A stretch of 64,000 nt of DNA from Symbiodinium natans (Eukaryota; Sar; Dinophyceae; Suessiales; Symbiodiniaceae): assembly GCA_905221605.1 (NCBI GenBank), contig CAJNDS010001402.1:1-64000 (forward strand). Reading direction: 5' to 3'. Made by a program: the position numbers and the translations under genes. Position 1 is the first letter of the stretch; every line of letters begins with the position of its first letter. Positions 9,455 to 20,699 of this stretch are shown piece by piece. Under the pieces are notes generated by a model. That model was not told where the DNA came from, searched no databases, and saw only the letters and a program-made list of their open reading frames with translations.

Positions 9455-12400
9455 CTTCTCTGGGCGATACCGCCGCACCAATGCCAGACTCTCCTGGGGG
9501 CGGGAGCTCTTCCGGGAGGGACTAGGGCATGGGGTTTAAAGTTTAAGGAATTTGGGTTTACCTCTGTGCAGGGAGTTATGGCTCAGCGCAGTTTGGCTGT
9601 TGGGTCGTAAGATGAGTCACCACGAGCTAACTATTCGCTGCTACACTGTTTCTGCATTGTACTTCCAGGGCCCGTGGGCTTAGGGACCTTTGTAGCGTTC
9701 AATAATATATATATATATATATAATATACATATTTATACATAGATATATATATATATATATATATATATAATGGTTGCTTCGCACTTCTGTACTTCGACC
9801 TTCGCCCACAGCAGCCCTGAAACACCGGCTCCTCCAGGTTCGCGTGCACCGTGCTGGTGGTTGCGTCAGGGAAGAGGACATCCAGGATCAAGATGGAGAT
9901 CCTGTCCTTGCTAGGCTCGGGGAGCAAAAGGCATCAAAAGACTGTCAAAGGGCATGAGGCGTCGTGCTGCATCTTTAGTAGTAGTTGGCACGTTTTGCCG
10001 AGGCATGTCGGCCAAGTCCTAGTCTACAAGCAAATGCCCTGCTCCTGCAATGCGGCTCTGCAGGCATTCGAGTGCGTTCGGATCTCTTTAGGAAGGTTGT
10101 CAGTCTCTCAGGTCCCCACCGCCCTCCTCCTCCCAGCACCACCCTTAATTTTGGCTCTCTTGGCTGGAATGAAAGCTCGGCCTAGCCGACCGGCAAATGA
10201 GCCGTGGTTTTTTCTCTAGCATGAATCGATGGACATTATACCCCTTCCGCGCACCCTTCCGCGGCGTATTCCGCGTGACTTCCGCGAGCCTTCCGCGGAA
10301 ATACGCGACGCCACCTTCTCACCCGAAACGAAAATCAGCAACCTGGGTATATACCCCTGATTCTTTTGGGTTGAGGGTCAGGGGCCTTGGGGGTCAAGGG
10401 TTAGGGGTTAAGGGTTTAATGGTACAGGTATATGAGAATTTAAGGAAGGGGTTGGGAAGCATAGAAACGGGAGAGCCATGGGCTCTGGGCTTCCAAAACG
10501 ACCCGTTGCCTTCCGCGGAGCTTCCGCAACCCTTCCGCGGGCCTTCCGCGGAGATCCGCTCTCCGAAACAGCTTGGAAAAGTGATGTGGTGCGATTCTTC
10601 TGGTTGCCGGCATGTTGGGCGCCTATACTTTGTTCTACGTTTCAAGCACGCTGACCTTCCGCGACCCTTCCGCGGACACCACGCCTTCCGCGGACCCTTC
10701 CGCGACCTTCCGCGCAATCTTGTTCACCTCTTCACCCCTTCCGCGGACAATAATAATGTCCGCTGCAAAGTGCCTATGCTCGAGCGCCTAAAAAAAACGC
10801 AGCTCAAATGGAGCGGGCGTAGGGTACCTGTGGTGGACCTTTTGCTGGGAAATTGACTTTCCGTGATGTCTGTCTTGTTTTTTGATCTGGACCCACCCCC
10901 CTTTTTGACTTCCTATGGGCTCCCACCCTACCGTAATCTAGCTCTCTGGACCCATGGACCTGGAATTGCTCCGGTCGCGTAGCGTTTCAATTTCAGCATT
11001 AAACTGCACCACTGTATCGAACACTACACTCCTTTCCTCATGCCAAGTGGAAACCAGTGAGAGTCACAACAGCAAAGCCCCACCAAACATGAAGCAAAAG
11101 CAACAGCCAATATTCGAATAATCACCATCTACTAATAACAATACTCATCATCGTCATAATATTGATATATATATATATATACTCACCAGAATATACACTA
11201 CTAATCCTGCCACTCAGGTGCGGGCTGGCTGTTGGCTCCAGCGATCAAGCAAAGCTTCGGTCTTTGGCAGGAGGGCCGTGTAGTCAGATATGTAGACCAC
11301 TCCTCTTGGCTTTAGGATGCGAGGTTAAGAGTTCTAGCGGTTAGTGTAAGAAGTTTAGAAAACCTGGGGGCTGCCCCGTGTTTTTGGAGAGGGGGATGGC
11401 TGTGTAGCAGGAAGTTCTGACCAAGAGGCGTGAGCCACGTGGGCCGAAGCCATACCCAAAGCAGGTGTAGTCGGCGCCGTGCAGGACCGGCAGGGCATGG
11501 AACGGGAAGCCATCGACGGAGAACGGGGAGGTATCCTCGGGAATCTCCTGCAACATCTGCAGCTGATTCATGTTAAGTGCTTCTTCCAATGCAGCCATAG
11601 GTGCCACTAACTTCATGGATCACTGCAGCGTCTGGTTGGCAGTCATTATACAGGCCAAGTTCTGTCCTGCCACTGCATGCTGGCCACGAAGCGTGTCAGC
11701 TTCTGCGGTTGATTGGGCCCATCGCTCATCTGCTCTGGCCCACAGTCGCCATTGCAGTCGCTGTTGCACTGGCAGAAAGCCTGCACAAGGCCAAGGACCT
11801 TCTCCGGCTTGGGGAACAAATATGGAAACGCACGTCCTCGACTGTCTCAAGCAAGAAGAACGCAATTCGGCAGTCTTGTGGAGCTGTACTTACACCGCCA
11901 AGGACCAGAACAGGTTAGAGCTTGAGTGTTTTTTTTTGAACGACCTCCACATGGCACAGAACATGCGAGGTTAGCCCGGCCACGGCAGTGCAGCAGCGTG
12001 CGGCGGTCACAGAAGCAGCGGATCGGCGGGCCCATCACCTGACGCTTCACGGGGTCGAAGGGCTGCACCTGCCGCAGGTCATCCAGACCTGTGAAGTCGC
12101 AAGTGTGAAGTCGCAGAGTCATGGGGGGGACTGGGAGGGTCACCCGATTAAAACCTGGCAGATTCGGGCCCTCCGTACATTTGAGGCAGATATCAGGTTA
12201 TATGTACCAAGATGTACTATGAACTACTGCAATTTCCGAAGCCCTTGGCCAAGAAGCCAAGAATTGCATCAGCATGGTCATGTGTCAGGAGCACTGCATC
12301 CAGTGACAAGACCTGGTGCGCTTTGTATACCGAGAGCACTGACTCGCGGTAGGTTTTGCCGCAGTCGATCTGCACATGCTTCACCTGACCATCCGGCTGC

Positions 12401-12684
12401 TCCCATCTCACAATCAACCCCACGTTGTTTCTCCAGTTTGGGTTGCTGCGGCCATAGCGTAAAGCAACTTCGCAGGACTGGCAACCAGGAACGGCACCCT
12501 CACCTCCGATGGCACAGCGTATCATTGGCTGGGCACAAGATGAGCCCGTGCCGCTGAAAATGATTCCTGGCCCGCTCGCTTGGCGTGCACATCCTGCACA
12601 GGCGCGAAGCCCACGCAGGCAAGCACAGGAATCAAAGGAATCGAGCATTGAGCCCAGCATGCTAGTCAGATCCCACCCCTGCAT
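9455..12684 (-). CDS. metallo-beta-lactamase-fold hydrolase, PhnP-like, seven exons
   Basis: The protein is an MBL-fold metal-dependent hydrolase of the PhnP-like group found in plants and algae; the substrate is not predictable. My exon model is 12,258-12,684, 11,984-12,088, 11,781-11,836, 11,445-11,547, about 11,240-11,302, about 9,832-9,906 and 9,455-9,493. Motifs in order: IIFSGTGSSCAQP, PGCQSCEV, VQIDCGKTYRES, LLTHDHADAILGLDDLR (HxHxDH-type metal site spanning exons 1 and 2), FPYLFP, LPVLHGADYTCFGYGFG (metal His), GVVYISDYTAL (metal Asp), ISILILDVLFPDA and SLALVRRYRPEK. Exon phases agree at junctions 1-2 (GC donor), 2-3, 3-4 (GC) and 4-5 (GC). The last exon, which should hold a GM-x-H-like end, was not found. 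The Met at 12,684 gives a plausible but unproven start. A TA microsatellite lies just beyond exon 6. Confidence 0.85.
9704..9771. repeat. (TA)n microsatellite
   Basis: ATATAT runs with short interruptions in the intron between the last two recognised exons of the metallo-hydrolase gene. A smaller ATATAT run is at 11,163-11,180 in the preceding intron. Confidence 0.9.
10236..10750. repeat. interspersed CCTTCCGCGG words
   Basis: About fourteen copies of TTCCGCG, most as CCTTCCGCGGA or CCTTCCGCGAC, sit in three clusters (10,236-10,305, 10,509-10,560, 10,655-10,750). They lie in an intron of the metallo-hydrolase gene. Part of each word, CCGCGG, is a perfect palindrome. Confidence 0.75.
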
Positions 12685-12726
12685 GTTGCAAAGCGCAGAC
12701 GATCTGTGACAGACTAAGACTCAAGG

Positions 12727-12993
12727 TCAAGGCCAAGCCATGCTGAAATGCAAAAGTGCTTGCGCAAGCTGTACATTATTGTTTTGGTCTCCGCGCATCT
12801 TATGACATAGTCCGACAAGGTGCATGCTGTTCTGATGCTTCTTCACTTGGCACAACTGCTCTGGAGCCAAAAGCTTTTCAAAGGCACCTGCTCCGACGAG
12901 TATGGAAGGCGCAAAGCACGTAGGACAGCACTCAGTTGCGCCAACCAGCTCGTGCAACCTCACGTTGGCATGCCCGATAGGTGCTACGAGCAC
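12727..12993 (-). CDS. possible exon of unknown function just upstream of the MBL gene
   Basis: A minus-strand frame reads like ordinary protein: HANVRLHELVGATECCPTCF, then FEKLLAPEQLCQVKKHQNS. It may be the 3' end of the next gene or a 5' exon of the metallo-hydrolase. There is no recognisable domain; the CCPTC cluster alone is not a known finger. Confidence 0.22.
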   Translation of the reverse strand: MLVAPIGHANVRLHELVGATECCPTCFAPSILVGAGAFEKLLAPEQLCQVKKHQNSMHLVGLCHKMRGDQNNNVQLAQALLHFSMAWP

Positions 12994-12999
12994 TGCCCG

Positions 13000-13720
13000 T
13001 CTTACAGGAGACGCGTTCTTTTGGTACTCGACATGTTCTTCCGCTCCCCGAAGCTATGTGGCTCCTTTGAGGATGCCACATTTCGGAGCACGCTTGCCAG
13101 CTACCGGGCTTTCGAGGTCGGGGGTTCAGAATGCGTATCTTGCATAAATCGGCCGATTTATGCGTAGAAGAGCTAACAGCTTCACAACAGTCGGTTCAGG
13201 GAACAGTGCTACAGAAACCTTGCCTGGGAAGGGCTGCCGAAGCTGTCGGCCCAAAATTCTGAACCTTAAACCTCCCCTGAACCTCCCAGCAGCTTCTCAG
13301 TGGCTCAGGAGCTGATCCATATCAGACCTGACTTCAAGTGCTGCGGGCCCCCTCATGCCCTGGTTTCAAAGGTGTACTGTAGTTCATAGGGTTGAGGGCT
13401 AGTCACTAGGTTGCGAGGGCTCGGCTCCCTACGACATTCGCGTCTGTGTTCCACCTGTTCCCTGACGTTCTCCACCCGCTGTCAGCTACCACGGGCCACC
13501 AATTATTGCTGATGCCATCCCGATTCCAGTGAATCGCGGAACCAGGTCATCCGGGACTCTGGCATTAGCCCCTGTTTCTAGTGCACATGCGATTAGCTTG
13601 TCTGGAGTCTGGAGGTTCTTCTCCACTTGCTCTCGGCCGTGTCCTCCGCTGTACCCTCCCTCTGCGGGACTGCCGCTGCCGGAGGGGACAGCCTGATGAC
13701 ACCTCCCCTAACAATAACGG
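13000..13720. other. stretch with no recognised gene
   Basis: Open frames here have no domain signature. One short minus-strand frame near 13,010-13,110 (LASVLRNVASSKEPHSFGER) could be an exon, but nothing supports it further. Confidence 0.35.
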
Positions 13721-13722
13721 CT

Positions 13723-13870
13723 TCACTGCTCCTGTGGCTCGAAGTCCTGGGTACTGGCTGCCCAGACTCTCTGTCTTCTTCTGCTCTTTTCCTCCTTCTG
13801 CTTCTGCGCCATGTATGCCACTTCGGCCAAATGCCCGTAAGTGAAATCTGGGTGCAAGGCTCCTCCACTG
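13723..13870 (-). CDS. possible terminal exon, unrecognised protein
   Basis: After a CTGCAG acceptor the minus strand stays open for about 48 codons to a TGA. It reads GGALHPDFTYGHLAEVAYMA and then QKQKEEKSRRRQRVWAAS, ending in DFEPQEQ. The Lys/Glu/Arg-rich helix and acidic end look like a real C-terminus. The competing frames are Ser/Arg- or Pro-rich. I do not recognise the family and upstream exons were not identified. Confidence 0.38.
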
Positions 13871-13879
13871 CTGCAGTCG

Positions 13880-14760
13880 GAGACCAGTCTCCAAAACTGG
13901 GCATGCGCTGGGAAGGCGAAGGTACATACATGCTTAATGTTATGATGGCCCTAAGCCGAGCTCGGGGCAACTAAATCTTAGCACCGCTGCCAATTCCAAG
14001 GGTGTCTGCATCCAAACATGCAATTATGTCTACGCCAGAATGTAGATGCTGAGTTAAAGGGGCGTAATGCAGGATTTCTGGGCCACGAAATACAGTGGCT
14101 TGCTGAACCCTAGTTAAGCAGATTGTGCTCAGACAGGAGGCTGACTGCCTGTCTCTCTCAAGCAAGCATAAGGAGGCCCGGCTCTGTGTTCATGCCGGGA
14201 AAGCTGTCCTTCAGCCAAGCATCACGCCACGCTGATGATCAGTTTCGCGTTTAGGGGTCACCACACACGGTGATTTGAAAATAAAACGCTACACACACGC
14301 TTTTTCTTGCTGCCGCTGTGGTCGTTGAATCAAGTGCAGCGGTGGGAAGTTTCGGACCTACAAGTAGCCCGAAGCTTATAAGCCTGAACTAGAAGTATAT
14401 ACTGCAAACGAATATTGTACCTTTCCGTGTTGACTCTTTCGTTTTACCTGGAGGCATGAGTCTAAATAGCCTCGAGTCAGCTCAGACCTAGAACCTCAGC
14501 GTTGAACTCTCGGCCCTCTCAGTTCTACCAAGGCGTCCTCAGATGGATCCTCTTCTTCGAGCTCCCAAGTCTGCCACGCCTCAATTCAGCAAATCAGGGG
14601 GCTAGTTGAGGGTTAAAGTTCCATAGGCCTTAAGCTAATGTTCGAGTTCAACGGCCAAGAACCATGAAGACATTGCCAGGCATGGCTGCACCTGCCGACG
14701 ACCCCACATAAGCCCTACAGAAACTACAGGCGGCACTGAAAGTCGAAACCACCCATACCC
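13880..14760. other. stretch with no recognised gene
   Basis: No domain, no clear repeat and no plausible chain of exons was seen. Confidence 0.35.
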
Positions 14761-14772
14761 AACACATCTAAA

Positions 14773-14973
14773 CCCCAATGAACGCACCGGTTCAAGCGAA
14801 GGCGAAGAAAACATTACCAAATCCGAGTTCCCCAATGAACGCTGTGCGCGGAGTGCCTTTTAGACAGCACCAAAGCATGGTACAAACTCAATTTCCCGAA
14901 GGAACGCTAGGGTCAACCTGGTCCTGGCAAAGCAGCTGAAATCCAGTGTTCGTTTGGAATCCCCAATGAACGC
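14773..14973. repeat. recurring CCCCAATGAACGC word
   Basis: The 13-mer CCCCAATGAACGC occurs exactly at 14,773, 14,830 and 14,961, and again at 16,506. Near variants are at 14,896 (CCCGAAGGAACGC) and 16,550. Spacing is irregular. Flanks differ, so this is not a simple tandem duplication. Confidence 0.7.
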
Positions 14974-15259
14974 AAGGTGATTACAACAATTCGCTTGCCA
15001 TCTTCGGCACACAGCACCACCAGGCTGTGCGTCCCTACATGTGTCGCACCCCTTGGTTTCATGCGTATGCTACGGGCTCGTCTTCAAGAGAGGTGCCAGC
15101 GCTAGCTGTGCACAGGGGGTTGAGAAGCAACACAACAGCGGTTGCAAGCGGCGCTTGAACAACCAAACTGCAAGGCCACAATTGGTTTTTGTGTGTTTTT
15201 GTAAGGCTTTCAACATCATATGTTTGGGCGTGTTGGAGCCTGCCTGATACGTTGTTTAT

Positions 15260-15550
15260 AAAATCTCAAAGTTCCCAAGTGACCGCATCTCGGGGTGCCT
15301 TGTTGGAGACGATTTGGGATTCACGACGTTTAGGGTCATCTCCGAGTGACCGTGCCTTTGGGGGGGATCTTTGTGGAGCCTTTCTGAAGCCTCCGTGGGA
15401 TCCTTTTGGAGCCTCCCTGAAGCGTTGTTTGGATTCTGAAAGCGTTTTGGGGAGCCTTGTTGGAGCCGATTTGGGCTTGGGTTTTAGGGTGAATCTAAGT
15501 TCCCAAGTGACCGTGCCTTTGGGGGGAATCTTTTTGGAGCTTGGGAAGTT
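15260..15550. repeat. degenerate tandem repeat
   Basis: The words TTCCCAAGTGACCG, GTGCCTTTGGGGGG and TTTTTGGAGC(C) recur three or more times in the same order (15,273-15,360, 15,342-15,440, 15,497-15,545). The units are diverged. The open frame over it on the minus strand follows the repeat and is not called. Confidence 0.6.
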
Positions 15551-16019
15551 TGGACAGCCCCAGACGAACGACGGCACCGTTGCACACCTAGATGCAGGTA
15601 CAGGGTATTCATCTTCCAAGCCCCTGGCTAACCGAGCGCACCGAGGCGCACGTACCGAGCGTTCTATCAGTTCTATCTTCGAAGCCCCGGGTGGTTGTGA
15701 GTAGACCGAACTGCACGTACTGAGGTTTTCTGGCGCAGGTAGATCGATATACTTGTTGCTCCGTGTGACCGATGCCCCGATTACCGGAGATGCGTTTTGA
15801 AGGCATACGCCCATTTTGGGGTCCGCCTGGCCCTTCCACGATACATATCCACGATGCCTGAACAAACAGACCTGTTAGAGTAAGGAGTGCGTAAGGCGCG
15901 CGTAAGCTGCGCGTAAGCTGCAGCGGTCTCCGTAAACCAAGGCAAGCACAGCCGCGTTGGTATTTAGAGCTTAGAGGAAAGCTTGAATCGTTGTGTTCTG
16001 TTCCAGTGCGCCAGCCGAC

Positions 16020-16480
16020 GAATTCTTCCGCGTTTGTCAAGATAGCTGAGTCCCTTGTGCTATGATGGAAATATCGTTCTCTCGCGTTTCTCATGATAAC
16101 TGCGTCAGTTGTGCCAAGCTTACGCAGTGTGCTGGCCCATTTTTCAGGACAGTGTTTGACCCAGAGTGTTCTCCCGTGATCGTCACGAAAGCTGAGTCGC
16201 CCGTCTATACATTGGGACTTTGCTCGATCCAGAGAGTTCTCCTGCGTTTGTGATGATATCTGAGTCGCTTGTGCATTTTAGAAGATTCTGCTCGATCCGA
16301 CGCATTCTCTCGCGTTTGTCAAGATAGCTGAGTCCCTTGTGCTATGAGTGAAGATTCTGCTTGACCCAGCGCATTCTCCCGCGTCTGTCATGATAGCTGA
16401 GTCACCTGTCCTACGTGTTAGGGCCCTGTTCTCTCGCGTTTCTCACGATAACTGCGTCACGTGTGCCATATTTGCGCAGC
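16020..16480. repeat. tandem repeat, TCTCGCGTTTGTCATGATA type
   Basis: Six or seven diverged copies contain the phrases CGCGTTTGTCAAGATAGC and TGAGTCCCTTGTGCTATG, then a gap with GATTCTGCTCGATCCA. Starts are near 16,030, 16,085, 16,240, 16,311, 16,379 and 16,436. Copies 16,030 and 16,311 are almost identical, so the array has been partly homogenised. No coding potential is seen. Confidence 0.75.
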
Positions 16481-16509
16481 GTGCGCAGTTACAAACCCGC
16501 TTACCCCCA

Positions 16510-17950
16510 ATGAACGCTGGACGGTAACGCCTTCCATGTTTTTTTCTCCCCAATGATTTGCATCAAAAACAATGACCGGTTTAGACTTCCACGGTTCACA
16601 GTAACAGAGGGCTTGAGGATGTAGGCTACGATGGTTTCGCAGCGCCCGCGTTGTGTGTCTGAGCGCGCTGCCCCCTCGGGCAGTGGCTCTGCCCAGAGGG
16701 CTTCATCAGCACCCTCAGCACATTGAGAGGCTTGAATTCGAGGACTCACAGGCGTAAAGGAACTCGATCAGGCATGGGCAGCTTCAACTCTCTGTTAAAC
16801 AACACGTGTTGCAGTGCAACATTGGCAAGGGAGTGTCTTCCCGAAACCCCAAACCCTAAGCTCGAAACTGTGAGCAGGTCACCTATTGCTCTGACATCCT
16901 GCAGGGTGCCTCCAAGTGCTGCTCCAGCATGGACCTTTCCAGCGACCTTAGTCTACAGTGCTGTGCTCGGGCAAAGTAGAACCCTAAACTCCAAACCCCA
17001 AACCCTAAAAACCCAAAGCCCCGACAAAATGAAACTGCCCCAAGGCGATGGCTCGGCAAAAGCACCGGCCACTTGCGAGACCTTCTGGGCCGTGAGGTCA
17101 GGCATCTTCGGTTGAACTGAAGTCTGCTGCTGATGGCATAGATGTAGGTCTCAAAAGGGGCTTAGAGTTTTTTGGGGTTTAAGGACGAAAGATCCGATCT
17201 AGCAGACGAAGCAGTTTGCAGTTTGAGATTGTAGGGTTCGTACGCCTTTCCGCCCACTGACCTCAAGTTCGCATGCCTGATCGTCAGCGAAGACGTCGGT
17301 CCTCTGTTCAACCTTGCCACAGGCCCAACTTTCTAGCAACCAGCTCAACGACATCTTTCTTCTGTATCAAGCTTGAAATTCGTCCTCAATTGAGGTTCAC
17401 AAGTTCTTCTGGCACATCTCAAGGACGCTTGTGGTTCGAGGCCCCTGGACGGATGTTGGCTGGTCGTGAGGTGAGGACCTAGATAATGCCTAGTTCCATC
17501 TCCGAGGCCCGCAGCCTTGGAGAGGCAGCTCTCTGCAGCCCATCTCTCATCCAGCTGCTTGGGGTTGTACCTCGGCTGGCATTCACGCCATTTCACGCCC
17601 CCACTCAGGAGAGGCAAGGCAAAAAAATCGGCAAGCCAATGTTGGAGAATTTCCCAGAACCTCCGAGATCATCAACACTTCAACTTGGGGCCAGGGGCCG
17701 TGAAAGCAGCGAGCAGACCAACTGGACAAACTGGTCGGTTCGCGGGCCCCGGTCTGCAGGCATCAGGCCCGACCTGATTTGAAGCACCGAACTTCACCAG
17801 GATTGCAGGCTTTCCTGTCGCGCTCACTCTGCTGCAAGACTTGTAGATGTTGCTTGTGTGCGTGTGGCCTTTCAGTCGCTGAGCTAGCCGTGTGCAAACC
17901 AGAGTAGACTCGAAGCCAAACTGTGGTTGGCTAGCAGCTGAGAAGCCGAC
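16510..17950. other. mostly unassigned; may hold 3' exons of the gene at 18.0-19.8 kb
   Basis: One minus-strand segment near 17,500-17,610 reads like protein (QPRYNPKQLDERWAAESCLS) and could be a downstream exon of the unrecognised gene. Another near 17,270-17,345 is doubtful. A run of CCAAACCCCAAACCC-type words lies at 16,980-17,020. Confidence 0.3.
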
Positions 17951-17959
17951 GCGATGTAC

Positions 17960-19770
17960 CTGAAGGATGCCCGCAGCGCACGTCAAGATTGGGACTGTGA
18001 CCATGGCACCCCATGTGAGGCCAGAAGAGGGCCTGTAGTAACTGTAGTACATTTAGCCCTCAGATCTTGCAGAACTCTCCCACTCTCGGCCTTGCATCCT
18101 GAAGTAGTTGCAAGAAGTTGGCTCCGAACTCAGAGCGGCAATCCTCCAGTCTTAACAGTTCACTCAAGTCTGGATCGGCACGCCTTTGGCTTCGGGTAGT
18201 TGCAAGGGTCCTTAGTCCTTCGTATGGGCCCCGACTTTTGGAAACCTTATGTAGCCGCAATACTTCAGAACCCTTTCGAAAAGGTAAGGGGCCGTATTCA
18301 AGGGAGCCCACGTAAAGACCCGCCTTTGGTGTTGGACGTTCAGGGCTCAGGGTTACCAGGCCGAGCAGTCGACACGCGGCGTTTACAAGTACTCAACCCT
18401 GTATGTAAGCTTCAAAGCCTAAGACCAGATATGTAGACCACTAAACAGCGCAGCTTGGATCGCACAGCCGAAGGTATAGATGAGAAGAAGTCACCAGTGA
18501 GGCTGCTTCCCATTGAAGGGCCGATGTTCACAAACTGAAACCATGAAGCGTCATAAACTCGTCCTGCTCAATGACTTCAGCGAAGTCTTTCTCCCATTCT
18601 CCCTCGAGGTGGAAGAGCCAGACTCGAAATCGCTCCCTGGCCAGCGAATCGTCTGCTGAGGCTTGGAGGATGAGAGGAAGAAGCGAAGAAGGCAGCTACA
18701 ATTAGGTCTGAGCACAACAATGATTCGCTAAGTATTCTCAAGCTTGTGTAATTGAAGGCTAGAGAACATCTCAGGTAGCCATCGCCCTGCCTCAAGATCG
18801 CAGCGTTGGCTTCTCGCCAGTGTTCTTTCAGGCAAACGCCGGCATACGCCTGCTGGCTGTCTCAATGCTGGCTTTCGCTGTCTCCTTTAATTACCTCGGC
18901 ACGCCCCAAAACCTGGGACTCAGAGCCTAGGACATTGGCATTCCACATGCTCTAAGGCCCATTTCCAGGCTGCTGAATTAAAGAATGGAGGCCAGGCACC
19001 CGCGAATGTCATCGTAAGCTTCTCATGAGCTATTGTGATAATTTTGATATGAATATACGGTTATGTTCTAATATTCCTATATCCTTGTATTATTAGATTC
19101 TATCACTATATGATGCTGTTCTTATAGTATTATGGCCTTCCAGAAAGCTGCATCGGACCACAGGCCGTTACCTCAAGCGCGCTGCGTAGATTGCAGAACT
19201 CCGAAAATACTTGGGATGCGAGGAGCCAATTCGTTTCTGTGTTAGGGCTGGTGCTGTACACTCCAAGCTCCTAACGGAAGCAACTTAAACGATGCTGAAC
19301 GCCAAGCTGCGAAGCTGGGAGCACGTGGGCGCCGCCTGCCCAAGGCAAGCCACCTGGAGCTGGAGAGTTGAGGGTTTCGGGAAGCCTCAAGCCTTTTAAA
19401 CTGTAAGCAAGCTCTGTAAAACGCAGTTTCTTGGAGCTGGAGGAGGCAAAGGGCCGTAGAAAGGGCGACGAATTCTGTGGGGCTTCGGGGGTTCCCCAAG
19501 AGTCGGTGGCCTCCATGAATAAGAAGAGGTAGGCCCGCAACTCCTCCCGGCAAGCATGTGAATGAACGATTCGGAAACCACCAGGCAACCACCAGGTGGA
19601 GATCTTGCGGGGCTTCTCTTCGGCCCCGGTGCACATTAAGGACACGAAAGGTGGGAAGGACTGTGAATCGGTCCGACTTCTGCGGCCTCTTGAAAATAGA
19701 GCTGCATCTTGCGACAGCTGCTACAGCCATCCTCCTGAAGCTCCAACACCAACTCCACCAGTGGCGCAGG
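17960..19770 (-). CDS. unrecognised multi-exon gene with phase-consistent exons
   Basis: My exon model on the minus strand is about 19,684-19,770, about 19,495-19,620, 19,172-19,209, 18,780-18,849, 18,532-18,655, 18,076-18,183 and 17,960-18,032. From exon 3 on, every exon length and phase fits the next, using GT, GC, GT and GT donors in turn and AG acceptors; joining exon 2 to exon 3 needs a GA donor. Fragments: VELVLELQEDGCSSCRKMQL, ELRAYLFLFMEATDSW, FSEFCNLRSALE, AYAGVCLKEHWREANAAILR, ARERFRVWLFHLEGEWEKDF, DLSELLRLEDCRSEF and GLTWGAMVTVPILTCAAGIL. The last one is hydrophobic and could be a membrane helix. The 3' end lies below 17,960 and is not defined. I do not recognise the family. The chain of phases makes chance unlikely, but the first two exons are the weakest. 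Confidence 0.55.
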
Positions 19771-19809
19771 CTGCCGCGGCCGGGAGGGAGATGAGGGGCC
19801 TCTGAATCG

Positions 19810-20690
19810 ACACAGGGCTCAAGGATTATAAGGTTTAACTATAGGGTTGAGGGGTCAAGAGCCTTGCTTGAAGTTGCCCTTTTGGCAATTACTTGCCTTA
19901 AACTCCCCAAACCCTTCCAAAACCAACTTACACCCTCAACTTCACTGCTTAGGACCGGGCTCGGGGGGTCTGGTTCAGATGCGCCAGGAGTCGCCATGTG
20001 CTACTTCACGGTTCCTGGGGCTTCTGATTGAATAGCGTTGAAGGGCCACACAGGACCTTTGGGGCTTGGGGACTCTTGGCTTGCAAGACTGCTGGTAGGG
20101 TTTGCAGCTTCGGGCTTCGGGATGAATTAGGGTTCCAGGTGTCGCGTGTAGGGTTTAGGGTTTCGGGGATTAGAGAGTTTCGGGTCGCATGCTTCGGGTT
20201 TCGAGTCGCACCTTGAAGTCCATGTCGCCCCATGCGCCGAAGGCAGGTTGCTGCTCGGCTATTTGTGATTCAAGGGCTTGATGCGGGTTTGGGATCTGGA
20301 TTTGGGGGAGAGTTGGTGTTTAGGTGTGGGGGGGGGGGGGGGGGGGGGGGGGGGGTGGGGCTCTGCACGTTGATAGGATGCTGTGTGGTTCTCAACTCTG
20401 CTTTTGCGCCAATTCTAAACCTAATCTGACGCCATCAGTGGCTGTATGCGAAGTCGATGGCCACTGGATGGTCCTCTGGGCATCTTACGATTACGGCAAG
20501 TCAGGCAGGTGCAGGGGCAAGTCAGACAGGTACACTTGCATGTGACGCACTCTCTGCGTCAATGCTGCACTGTGCCTTGCATTGAGTTGTGCTGAACTCA
20601 AGCCCAATGACGAATGTTGGACTTGGACATCCAGGTTCCGGGCATATAGGGCGATGTATGTAGGACCTTTATGCGTTATTTGACGGTCCT
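19810..20690. other. gene-free stretch with telomere-like words
   Basis: Degenerate GGGTTTAGGG/CGGGTTTCGGG words run from about 19,820 to 20,320. No frame has a domain. The sequence leads into a G-tract and then the AT-rich inverted array. Confidence 0.5.
20328..20355. repeat. poly-G tract
   Basis: A run of 28 G, followed by TGGGG, G-rich on the plus strand. Such a tract can form G-quadruplexes and is prone to assembly length error. Confidence 0.9.
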
Positions 20691-20699
20691 GCTTCGCCT

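Noticed and set aside
15266-16094. Open frames of 161-199 residues on the minus strand
   Set aside because: They follow the degenerate tandem repeat at 15,260-15,550 and show repeated peptide pieces without domain.
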